In this document: one piece after another, positions 1-5,936 of the stretch
Layout of the letters: each line of letters starts with the position of its first letter
Numbering within the stretch: the first letter of the stretch is position 1
Source: Blastocatellia bacterium
Lineage (GTDB): Bacteria > Acidobacteriota > Blastocatellia > Pyrinomonadales > Pyrinomonadaceae
NCBI GenBank assembly: GCA_003175865.1
Contig: PSRF01000041.1
Span: forward strand, 1 to 9,292
Direction of reading: 5' to 3'
DNA length: 9,292 bases
Notes under the pieces: model-generated
Databases searched by the model: none
Seen by the model: the letters and a program-made list of their open reading frames with translations, nothing else
What the model was told of the DNA's origin: nothing
Made by a program: the position numbers and the translations under genes

Positions 1-714
1 GAGAATCGCATGCATTGTGTCGACGCGGTTGTCATGGACAAAGGGCGCGACTCCAACAACCATTTCGCAGATCACAACTCCGAACGAAAACACATCGCAA
101 CGTTGGTCTACACGATTCCCAAGCAATTGTTCGGGCGCCATGTAATTGACAGTGCCCATCAACGTGCCGGACTGAGTTTCGACACGCAATAAAGTCTTCT
201 GAGCACTGTCAGCCGCGAGCGCCCGCTCACGTTGTGCAATGAGTTTCGCCAAACCAAAGTCGAGAATTTTGGCGTAACCATCGCGATTGATCATCAGGTT
301 CTCGGGTTTCAGATCGCGATGGATGATGCCGGCCTCGTGCGCCTTGCTGAGGCCGCCCGCGATTTGAATTGCGATATCGAGAGTTTGCTTGAGCGAAAGT
401 GAGCGCGCCTTAATTTTCTGCCGAAGCGTCTCACCCTCGACATATTCCATTGCAATGTAAGGTTTGCCATCGTCTTCACCAACTTCATAGACAGTCAGTA
501 TGTGCGGATGGTTGAGCGCAGATGCTGCACGTGCTTCCTGGAAAAAACGGCGCCGCCGATCCTGTTGTGAGACGTATTCAGGTGGCAACACTTTGAGCGC
601 CACAACCCTATGCAGTTTCTTGTCGTATGCTTTGTACACCGCGCCCATGCCACCTGCTCCGATGGGCTCCAGAATGCGGTAATGAGCGATTGTTTCTTCG
701 CGGACTGTTTTCAT
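1..714 (-). CDS. Serine/threonine protein kinase, N-terminal 238 residues (3' end beyond window)
   Basis: This is a eukaryotic-like (Hanks/Pkn-type) kinase that would phosphorylate Ser/Thr on target proteins using ATP. I translated the minus strand from the ATG at 712-714; the frame stays open to position 1, so the C-terminal end of the kinase domain and anything beyond it lie outside the window. Visible motifs in order: glycine-rich loop GAGGMGAVY (residues 19-27), the VALKVL strand with the ATP-anchoring Lys41, catalytic loop HRDLKPEN (132-139, catalytic Asp134), DFG (152-154) and APE (193-195, in MAPEQ). All catalytic residues are intact, so an active kinase is expected. The RD-type loop suggests control by activation-loop phosphorylation. 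Many acidobacterial homologues carry TolB/WD40, TPR or transmembrane parts after the kinase domain, but none can be seen here. No clear Shine-Dalgarno precedes the ATG. The GNAT gene lies 115 bp upstream on the same strand. Family call is secure; substrate and cellular role are unknown. Confidence 0.95.
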   Translation of the reverse strand, partial: MKTVREETIAHYRILEPIGAGGMGAVYKAYDKKLHRVVALKVLPPEYVSQQDRRRRFFQEARAASALNHPHILTVYEVGEDDGKPYIAMEYVEGETLRQKIKARSLSLKQTLDIAIQIAGGLSKAHEAGIIHRDLKPENLMINRDGYAKILDFGLAKLIAQRERALAADSAQKTLLRVETQSGTLMGTVNYMAPEQLLGNRVDQRCDVFSFGVVICEMVVGVAPFVHDNRVDTMHAIL

Positions 715-829
715 CGCTGAGGGCACACAGTCTAATTCAACGAATGAGTACGAAGAAGTCTACTTGAAAGATTTTCGGTTTACGAAAGGTTTCGAGTGAG
801 GTAGGTCGGCAGCCTGAATAAACTCTGAA

Positions 830-1321
830 TTAAAGGGGTTCGGACTGCAAATCTAAGTCGTAGCGCTGTTCCGTTCTAATTCCACCCCAAAAGTTATAGG
901 TCTTTTCTTGCGTAACCTTGAACCCGGCCGAGCGATAAAGATGCGCAGCCGCTTTTAATTCGCTGATTGTCCAAAGAGACACCGATGTGAAACCACGTTC
1001 GCGACAGAATTCCAGCGCCTCGTTAAGCATTCTCTTGCCGAGACCAACGCCGCGAGTTGACGGATGAAGCAAGAACCAACGTATCTGAGCAGTATGATCA
1101 GGCAAACCATTGATGGCGATCGATCCCACGATTTGCCCATCATTCTCTGCAACGACAAATAGATCCTTGTTCGGATCGAACTGCTTTGCAAACTCCCCTA
1201 AGCCGGCTGCAACATGGCCCTCGAACGTGTGATCAAGTGCATACTCCTGCGCGTACAAGACACCGTGAAGCCGAATCACAGCTCCCAGATCTCCAGGACT
1301 GAACGTTTTTCGAAGGTGCAT
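830..1321 (-). CDS. GNAT-family N-acetyltransferase (stand-alone)
   Basis: This protein of about 163 residues transfers an acetyl group from acetyl-CoA to an unidentified amine. The acetyl-CoA pyrophosphate-binding motif is visible as RGVGLGKRM, preceded by the beta-4 strand RWFLLHP. Other GNAT elements are FVVAENDGQIVGSIAI (beta-2/beta-3) and the C-terminal AAHLYRSAGF helix-strand. The opening PGDLGAVIRLHGVLYAQEY and the closing FWGGIRTEQRYDLDL resemble the acetyltransferase half of MarR-GNAT fusion regulators, but no MarR helix-turn-helix is encoded upstream, so this is the catalytic half alone. Start choice: I prefer the ATG at 1321, which has a GAGAG just upstream. In-frame GTG codons at 1330 and 1336 would add three or five residues (168 aa from 1336). 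It is transcribed away from the secreted-protein gene and toward the kinase, with a 115-bp gap that makes cotranscription uncertain. Confidence 0.88.
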   Translation of the reverse strand: MHLRKTFSPGDLGAVIRLHGVLYAQEYALDHTFEGHVAAGLGEFAKQFDPNKDLFVVAENDGQIVGSIAINGLPDHTAQIRWFLLHPSTRGVGLGKRMLNEALEFCRERGFTSVSLWTISELKAAAHLYRSAGFKVTQEKTYNFWGGIRTEQRYDLDLQSEPL

Positions 1322-1486
1322 ATCTCTCACGAGCACTTGAGGTGCATCACTAAAATTGCGCCTGTCTCATTTTCCAGCCAGTTTCCATTCCCCGACCGCG
1401 CTTTAAGTTAAGAAAAGTGCGGGCATGGCGGTTGCTCACCGTCCTAACTGTCATCACATTTCACTCAACCTGGAGTTTATCAGGTC

Positions 1487-1491
1487 AGGAG
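1487..1491 (+). promoter_or_regulatory. Ribosome binding site (AGGAG) fixing the start at 1497
   Basis: AGGAG lies 5 nt before the ATG at 1497. It decides between that start and an in-frame ATG at 1425, which has no Shine-Dalgarno and would put 24 polar residues in front of an otherwise normal signal peptide. Confidence 0.7.
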
Positions 1492-1496
1492 CCCAC

Positions 1497-2069
1497 ATGA
1501 ATACCAAGAGACTCACGATGCAAATCATCCTCGTCGCCGTTAGCTCGATACTAAGCGTCGCGGCCAGCGCACAAACGCCGCAGGAAATAAACGTGACCAT
1601 TCGTCCTTCACAAACTGTGGAGGAACGTGTCGCAGATGAAGTCAAGGCACAGGAGTTGAAGAAAGCAGCCGAACAAAAAGCGGCGGCTGAAGAGGCGGCA
1701 CGAATTGCAGAGCTGAATCCGAAGAACCTGTTACGTCGTGCGCATATTATTTACATCAACTCCGACTCAGATTTCTTCGAAGTCGTGCAATTACAAAATG
1801 CGCTGCGCAAACGGGAAGAGTTTGACCTATGGCAACTCGCAATCGTCGACGGCTGGGAAAAACGAAATGTTGCAGACATCATGATCGAGATCGATCGGCC
1901 TCTATTCACCTACATATTTACCTATCAGATAACTAATCGGGCCAACGGAATCGTTCTGGCAACCGGCAAGATCACAGCTTTTGACGGCAACATCGCCGCG
2001 CCGAAGATTGCGGAGCGAATTATCGAAGACCTGAGAATAGCGCGAGGAGAAGCGAAGACGAAACGGTGA
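1497..2069 (+). CDS. Secreted coiled-coil protein of unknown function
   Basis: This 190-residue protein has a clear Sec signal peptide: basic MNTKR, a hydrophobic core at about residues 8-22, and an ASA|Q cleavage site after residue 25. The lack of a lipobox cysteine suggests a soluble periplasmic protein rather than a lipoprotein. Residues 41-72 are rich in Ala, Glu and Lys (EERVADEVKAQELKKAAEQ onward) and should form a charged helix or short coiled coil. Residues 82-182 look like a compact alpha/beta domain: RAHIIYINSDSDFF, a helix LQNALRKREEFDLW, then strands DIMIEIDRP, FTYIFTYQIT and GIVLATGKITAFDG, and a final helix AERIIEDLR. Similar proteins are, from memory, frequent in Acidobacteriota and annotated as hypothetical. 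The phrases VNSDS, EIDRP, TYQIT and ATGKITAFDG look like the conserved core. I do not know a function. It is the only plus-strand gene here, divergent from the GNAT gene and convergent with bioY; the 175-bp region upstream presumably holds its promoter, but I see no convincing -35/-10 pair. Confidence 0.85.
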   Translation: MNTKRLTMQIILVAVSSILSVAASAQTPQEINVTIRPSQTVEERVADEVKAQELKKAAEQKAAAEEAARIAELNPKNLLRRAHIIYINSDSDFFEVVQLQNALRKREEFDLWQLAIVDGWEKRNVADIMIEIDRPLFTYIFTYQITNRANGIVLATGKITAFDGNIAAPKIAERIIEDLRIARGEAKTKR

Positions 2070-2073
2070 GCAG

Positions 2074-2204
2074 TCGGAGAAAACAGTCGGCAGTAACCGG
2101 ACTGCAGAAAGCAGTGGGCAGTAGTTCAATCGTTTGAAACTACTGCCCACGAGTTACTGAATACTGCCTACTGCTTACGGCTTCCTGTCTTCTGTTTTCT
2201 CCGA
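2074..2204. repeat. Nested palindromic element made of phased 7-nt repeats
   Basis: This 131-bp intergenic element sits between two convergent genes. Its outer arms are perfect 13-nt inverted repeats (2074-2086 TCGGAGAAAACAG and 2192-2204). Inside, degenerate heptamers run in register. On the left from 2084 they read CAGTCGG, CAGTAAC, CGGACTG, CAGAAAG, CAGTGGG and CAGTAGT. On the right from 2142 they read ACTGCCC, ACGAGTT, ACTGAAT, ACTGCCT, ACTGCTT, ACGGCTT, CCTGTCT, TCTGTTT and TCTCCGA, the same type in the opposite orientation. The two halves meet in a strong hairpin at 2114-2150. The right end overlaps bioY: the stop codon and the last nine sense codons are repeat sequence. The architecture fits a short tandem repeat array or REP/MITE-like mobile repeat; no transposase is encoded. 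Confidence 0.75.
2114..2150. terminator. Stem-loop between convergent genes, possible bidirectional terminator
   Basis: A 16-bp stem forms from GTGGGCAGTAGTTCAA (2114-2129) and its complement at 2134-2150, with a TCGT loop and a single bulged A at 2139. It lies 45 nt after the stop codon of the secreted-protein gene and 25 nt beyond the bioY stop. It could end transcription from both sides. No T-run follows on either strand, so intrinsic termination is unproven, and the hairpin may simply be the core of the repeat element. Confidence 0.4.
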
Positions 2205-2783
2205 TGCTTTACGATTCAGGATCGCCCAGCCGGTGGGAAGTACTGCAGCGGCGGCAATCACTTTAACGATGTCGCCGATGATGAAATTCTTTACACCAAT
2301 CTCAAACGCTGCAACCGGCGTCGCGTGAAGCAGAACCATTAGCCAGCACCAGCCTGTCAGCAGAATCACGATCGAACCAATCAACATTGCCAATGCGGCA
2401 GACCAAAAGCGCTTGTCCCAACCATGCTCGGCGAAGGCGCCAGTGATATACGCCGCGGCGGGAAATGAAACAAGATAGCCTCCTGTTGGTCCAATCAGAA
2501 CACCTAAACCACCGAGGCCGTTATTAAAGAACGGCAAACCTGACGCGCCTTCAATCAAATAAGCGATCAATGCAGCTGCGCCAAGCCTCGAGCCAAGCAA
2601 TGCGCCAGTTAAGGTTACGGCAAAAGTCTGACCAGTGATTGGCACAGGCCCGATATTGATGGAGAACTGAGCCGCCAGCGCATTGAACAAACTGAAAGCA
2701 AGAACCAAACCAACCGCGCGCGTTAGATCAACTGGCGCGAGAGCGGTTCCTAAGAGTGTTTCTGATGTTGAATATGTCGGCAT
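2175..2783 (-). CDS. bioY: Biotin ECF transporter S component BioY
   Basis: BioY is the membrane-embedded substrate-binding subunit for biotin uptake. It either works with the shared EcfA/EcfA'/EcfT energizing module or acts alone at low capacity. The 202-residue product is close to the family's usual length (about 190-200) and has about six hydrophobic segments. Family signatures are VPITGQT (residues 47-53), the following TGALLGSRLGAAALIAYL, EGASGLPFF (78-86), GPTGGYL (98-104) and the C-terminal FIIGDIVK helix. No EcfA or EcfT gene is visible nearby, so they would have to be encoded elsewhere. The C-terminus is odd: after NRKA the last nine residues, SEKTEDRKP, are translated from the arm of the adjacent palindromic repeat. 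The start ATG has no good Shine-Dalgarno, but no better start is apparent. The gene lies 87 bp downstream of hppA on the same strand; the gap has a candidate operator and could carry a separate promoter. Confidence 0.93.
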   Translation of the reverse strand: MPTYSTSETLLGTALAPVDLTRAVGLVLAFSLFNALAAQFSINIGPVPITGQTFAVTLTGALLGSRLGAAALIAYLIEGASGLPFFNNGLGGLGVLIGPTGGYLVSFPAAAYITGAFAEHGWDKRFWSAALAMLIGSIVILLTGWCWLMVLLHATPVAAFEIGVKNFIIGDIVKVIAAAAVLPTGWAILNRKASEKTEDRKP

Positions 2784-2812
2784 AGTAGTTTTTTGAGCTT
2801 TGTACTTTGATT

Positions 2813-2856
2813 AGTTGACTCAACTTGAACCACATATTAAAAGTACCAGGTTCCAA
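2813..2856 (-). promoter_or_regulatory. Candidate operator upstream of bioY
   Basis: Two dyads lie in the 87-bp gap between hppA and bioY. AGTTGACTCAACT (2813-2825) has 6-bp arms around one central base. Next to it, TTGAACC (2825-2831) and GGTTCCAA (2849-2856) form a split dyad with a 17-nt spacer. The latter resembles the layout of a BirA biotin operator (TTGTNAACC, about 15 nt, GGTTNACAA), but with imperfect half-sites and a slightly long spacer. Biotin repression is a reasonable expectation for bioY; the site assignment is inference and weak. Confidence 0.3.
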
Positions 2857-2870
2857 ATACTAAATACGTT

Positions 2871-5468
2871 TTAATCGCCGCTCACAACTTCCTCCACTGC
2901 CACCGTGCTCTTCTCCACGGCCACAGTTCCGATCCGCATTCCATGGAATGAACGCCAAACGAAGAACACTGACACCAGGAAGAAAACTAATGCAAGGATG
3001 TGCGTCAATGTCGCGTCGTTGTTACGTGCCGTCAAGCTAACTGCGAGCTCAACTGCCAACAATCCAAACAACGTAGTGAACTTAATGACAGGATTCATCG
3101 CCACTGACGATGTATCTTTGAACGGATCACCAACAGTGTCGCCAACAACTGTCGCGTCATGCAATGCCGTGCCCTTCATCTTCAGATCGACTTCCACAAC
3201 TTTCTTCGCGTTGTCCCACGCGCCCCCCGCGTTAGCCATGTAGATCGCCTGGTACAGACCAAACACCGCGATCGAGATCAGGTAACCGATGAAAAAGAAT
3301 GGCTCGACGAAAGCGAACGCGAGTGTCGAGAAGAATATTGTCAGGAAGATATTGAACATGCCTTTCTGCGCATATTGCGTACAGATCTGCACAACCTTCT
3401 TACTGTCGGTGACTGAGGCTTTCTCAACGCCTTCGAGGCGGATGTTTGCTTTAATGAACTCAACGGCACGATATGCACCAGTGGTAACCGCCTGTGTAGA
3501 CGCTCCAGTAAACCAGTAAATAATTGCGCCACCTGTAATCACACCCAGCACAAATGGAGCGTGGAGCAACGACAACCCTTCTGTGTTCGATGTCAGGCCG
3601 TTAGTCAACGCCATGATGATCGAAAAGATCATTGTTGTCGCACCCACGACTGCGGTTCCGATGAGTACCGGTTTCGCAGTCGCTTTGAAAGTATTTCCAG
3701 CTCCGTCGTTCTCTTCAAGCAGATGTTTAGCGCGTAAAAAATTGACGTTGATGTTGAAGTCTTTTTTCACTTCATCTTCGACATTGGGCACCTGTTCAAT
3801 CAACGACAGTTCATATACTGATTGCGCGTTGTCAGTCACCGGACCGTATGAGTCGACGGCAATCGTCACAGGACCCATGCCCAGGAATCCAAACGCAACC
3901 AGTCCAAATCCAAATACGGGGGCTGCTACCGAAGACACCATCAACGCACCCAGGTCAGCATTTGTTGCTGCGCCCATCGTTGTAAAGAGGTAGGCAATTG
4001 CCATGAGTGCGACGATGCTTATGCCGAGCCAGTAGCTTGAGAAGTTACCCGCAACCAGTCCCGAAAGGATGTTCAGTGACGACCCTCCTTCTCTCGAAGA
4101 CGTAACAACCTCCGCGACATGAAGTGACTCAGTGGACGTAAAAACCTTAACCAACTCGGGGATGATGGCGCCTGCCAATGTTCCACACGAGATAATGATC
4201 GCCAACTTCCACCACAACGAAGTGTTGCCGCCTAACGTGGGAATCGTCAGACGCGAAACCACGAACGTTAGTACTACGGAGATGACCGACGTAATCCAAA
4301 CCAGCGACGTCAATGGTGCTTCGAAATTCATCTCGTCAGCAGCTTTGTAACGAGCTTTGGCGATTGCGTCGTTGACAAAGTAAGAGACAGCACTCGCGAT
4401 GATCATTGCGACGCGCATGATGAAGATCCATACGAGCAACTGCACCTGGACACGCGGGTCAGTGACACCGAGAAGGATGAACGTGATTAGTGCGACACCG
4501 GTAACACCGTAGGTTTCAAAACCGTCAGCACTTGGTCCAACTGAATCGCCGGCGTTGTCTCCGGTACAGTCTGCAATCACGCCTGGGTTGCGAGCGTCGT
4601 CTTCCTTGATCTTGAAGACGATCTTCATCAGGTCGGAGCCTATGTCGGCAATCTTAGTGAAGATGCCGCCGGCAATTCGTAATGCCGCCGCGCCGAGTGA
4701 TTCACCGATTGCAAATCCGATAAAACAGGGACCGGCATAATCGCCGGGGATGAACAATAAGATACAGAGCATGATCAGCAGTTCGACGCTAATCAACATC
4801 ATCCCGATGCTCATTCCTGCCTTCAGTGGGATTGCGTAAAGTGGAAAAGGTTTGCCTTCAAGACTTGCGAACGCGGTGCGGGAGTTGGCGAAAGTGTTTA
4901 CGCGAATGCCAAACCATGCGACTCCATAACTGCCTGCGATGCCAATCAAGCTGAACGCGAGAATTATGATTACTCGTAGCGGTTCCATTCCTGACAGAAC
5001 ACCGAAGTACAACACGATGATGACGGCGATGAACGCTTCGAGAATCAGAATGAACTTGCCCTGTGTGATTAAATAGGTTTTACAAGTTTCATAGATCAGT
5101 TCTGAAATCTCTTTCATCGCTCGATGAACCGGCAACTTCTTGAGGTTCATGTAAATCGCCAGGCCAAAGCCGAGGCCGAGCAGACAAACCACAATGCCAA
5201 TCAAGAGCAGGTTGTGACCGCTGACACCGCCAAGAAAGGTTACCTCTGAAAGATCGGGGAGCTTCAGGCTCGCTTCGCCGCCAGCTTCGTGTGATTGAGC
5301 GTACGTCGTTAAGCCGAGGGCGAGAACTGACGCAGTCGCGGCAAGTCCTCTCAAGGCGCCACGCAAGTTAGCCGGCAGCGAGCTGTTATCGATTTTTAAT
5401 ACCCTTTTGACCAGCACTGTTGAACAAACAAACAGCAGGCTGACAAATGAAATCAGCAGTAGTTCCAC
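2871..5468 (-). CDS. hppA: Membrane-bound proton-translocating pyrophosphatase
   Basis: This enzyme hydrolyses cytoplasmic pyrophosphate and couples it to ion export across the inner membrane. At 865 residues and about 16 or more hydrophobic segments it is longer than typical bacterial H+-PPases (about 670-770). The active-site set is intact: DIGSDL (275-280), the EDDARNPGVIAD loop (289-300) followed by GDNAGD with Asp304 and Asp308, DSYGPVTDNA (539-548), NAGGAWDNAKK (746-756) and GDTVGDPFKDTSS (776-788). The position that decides potassium dependence reads GNTFKATAKP (591-600), with Lys595 where K+-dependent enzymes have Ala, so K+-independent activity is predicted. The GPSADGFETYGVTG signature and the KP in place of the usual KG suggest the divergent, Na+-regulated H+-PPase subgroup described for Chlorobium limicola and Cellulomonas fimi; that assignment is inference. 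Translation starts at GTG (5466-5468), with AAAGGA about 11 nt upstream. No in-frame alternative lies just upstream. It is probably transcribed alone, from the 468-bp gap. Confidence 0.95.
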   Translation of the reverse strand: MELLLISFVSLLFVCSTVLVKRVLKIDNSSLPANLRGALRGLAATASVLALGLTTYAQSHEAGGEASLKLPDLSEVTFLGGVSGHNLLLIGIVVCLLGLGFGLAIYMNLKKLPVHRAMKEISELIYETCKTYLITQGKFILILEAFIAVIIVLYFGVLSGMEPLRVIIILAFSLIGIAGSYGVAWFGIRVNTFANSRTAFASLEGKPFPLYAIPLKAGMSIGMMLISVELLIMLCILLFIPGDYAGPCFIGFAIGESLGAAALRIAGGIFTKIADIGSDLMKIVFKIKEDDARNPGVIADCTGDNAGDSVGPSADGFETYGVTGVALITFILLGVTDPRVQVQLLVWIFIMRVAMIIASAVSYFVNDAIAKARYKAADEMNFEAPLTSLVWITSVISVVLTFVVSRLTIPTLGGNTSLWWKLAIIISCGTLAGAIIPELVKVFTSTESLHVAEVVTSSREGGSSLNILSGLVAGNFSSYWLGISIVALMAIAYLFTTMGAATNADLGALMVSSVAAPVFGFGLVAFGFLGMGPVTIAVDSYGPVTDNAQSVYELSLIEQVPNVEDEVKKDFNINVNFLRAKHLLEENDGAGNTFKATAKPVLIGTAVVGATTMIFSIIMALTNGLTSNTEGLSLLHAPFVLGVITGGAIIYWFTGASTQAVTTGAYRAVEFIKANIRLEGVEKASVTDSKKVVQICTQYAQKGMFNIFLTIFFSTLAFAFVEPFFFIGYLISIAVFGLYQAIYMANAGGAWDNAKKVVEVDLKMKGTALHDATVVGDTVGDPFKDTSSVAMNPVIKFTTLFGLLAVELAVSLTARNNDATLTHILALVFFLVSVFFVWRSFHGMRIGTVAVEKSTVAVEEVVSGD

Positions 5469-5704
5469 TTTAGAGATAGTCCTTTCCGAATCGTCTAAAA
5501 AATTGGCGAGATTAATTACCGGCCGACCGCCCTTGAGACATGCTCAACCGCCAGCCGGAGCGACCCCCGGACACTATAGAGTTCCCCGCAGGTCTTACAG
5601 GAAGCGCGTATTATTGCCGATTGGCGGTGAAACTGTCCAATTGGGGAGGAAAATGTCCACACATTCACCAATTGGAAGCTCGCGTTGCAGAACCGGGTGC
5701 AAGA
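5469..5704. other. Non-coding gap upstream of hppA
   Basis: This is the hppA-proximal half of a 468-bp region without a believable gene. It should hold the hppA promoter on the minus strand, but I see no convincing -35/-10 pair. Structures present are a small dyad TTGAGACATGCTCAA (5533-5547; arms TTGAG/CTCAA) and the IS-end-like inverted repeat at 5636-5676. No riboswitch or RNA gene could be recognised. Confidence 0.5.
5636..5676. repeat. Inverted repeat resembling an insertion sequence end
   Basis: TCCAATTGG (5636-5644) and its exact complement CCAATTGGA (5668-5676) flank 23 bp. Overlapping this is a spaced direct repeat, AAACTGTCCA and AAAATGTCCA. Clustered GTCCA-type repeats of this look occur at the ends of some IS families (IS21/IS481-like, from memory). 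No transposase fragment is recognisable beside it, so this would be a solo end or relic. It may instead be a regulator site for hppA. Confidence 0.35.
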
Positions 5705-5923
5705 TTCAACTCGCTAGATCAGAGCAAGTAGGGAAGGGGCAAGCGGTAACAGACACACAACAAACTGAACATTCAAGCTATTGATTCCTTTTTGGCCACG
5801 CGAGCGATTATGTTTTTTTCTCGGTTGTTGAATTAAGCGGGGGCGCACTGGTTGAATGTCTGGCTAGTTGAATATTTGCGCCCGTTTGCCCCCTTCCCGA
5901 CTTGCTCTATCTTGAGAGTTGAA
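5705..5923. mobile_element. MITE-like non-coding element with imperfect terminal inverted repeats
   Basis: The 219-bp segment is bounded by imperfect inverted repeats of about 42 nt, at 5705-5746 and 5882-5923. Both begin TTCAACTC when read inward. They share AGAGCAAGT, then GGGAAG, then a G-run followed by CAA, with a few mismatches and two single-base gaps. Inside are a near-duplicate pair CTGGTTGAATGT (5848-5859) and CTAGTTGAATAT (5864-5875), enclosed by GGGCGCA (5841-5847) and TGCGCCC (5877-5883). There is no coding potential, as expected of a non-autonomous element mobilised in trans. It begins 14 nt downstream of the cstA stop codon and could also end cstA transcription. No target-site duplication is obvious, which lowers confidence. 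Confidence 0.45.
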
Positions 5924-5936
5924 AAAGTCAAAGAGT

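Noticed and set aside
1425..1496. Longer start for the secreted protein at the ATG at 1425
   Set aside because: It lacks a Shine-Dalgarno and would place polar residues before a normal signal peptide, whereas the ATG at 1497 has AGGAG at good spacing.
3583..3993. Open frame of 136 codons antisense to hppA
   Set aside because: It lies wholly opposite the conserved pyrophosphatase core; its low-complexity Ala/Thr/Ser/Pro composition is what the reverse of a membrane protein gives.
5533..5547. Small dyad TTGAG-ACATG-CTCAA as an hppA operator
   Set aside because: Five-bp arms are expected by chance in a gap of this size, and no paired promoter elements were found beside it.
5407..5784. Open frame of 125 codons on the plus strand across the hppA start and gap
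   Set aside because: Its first part is antisense to hppA, the remainder runs through repeat-like DNA, the composition is arginine/serine/proline-rich without a domain, and there is no ribosome binding site.
5469..5936. Riboswitch or small RNA gene in the 468-bp gap
   Set aside because: No known riboswitch core or tRNA-like fold was recognised; the pairing present is better explained by repeat ends.
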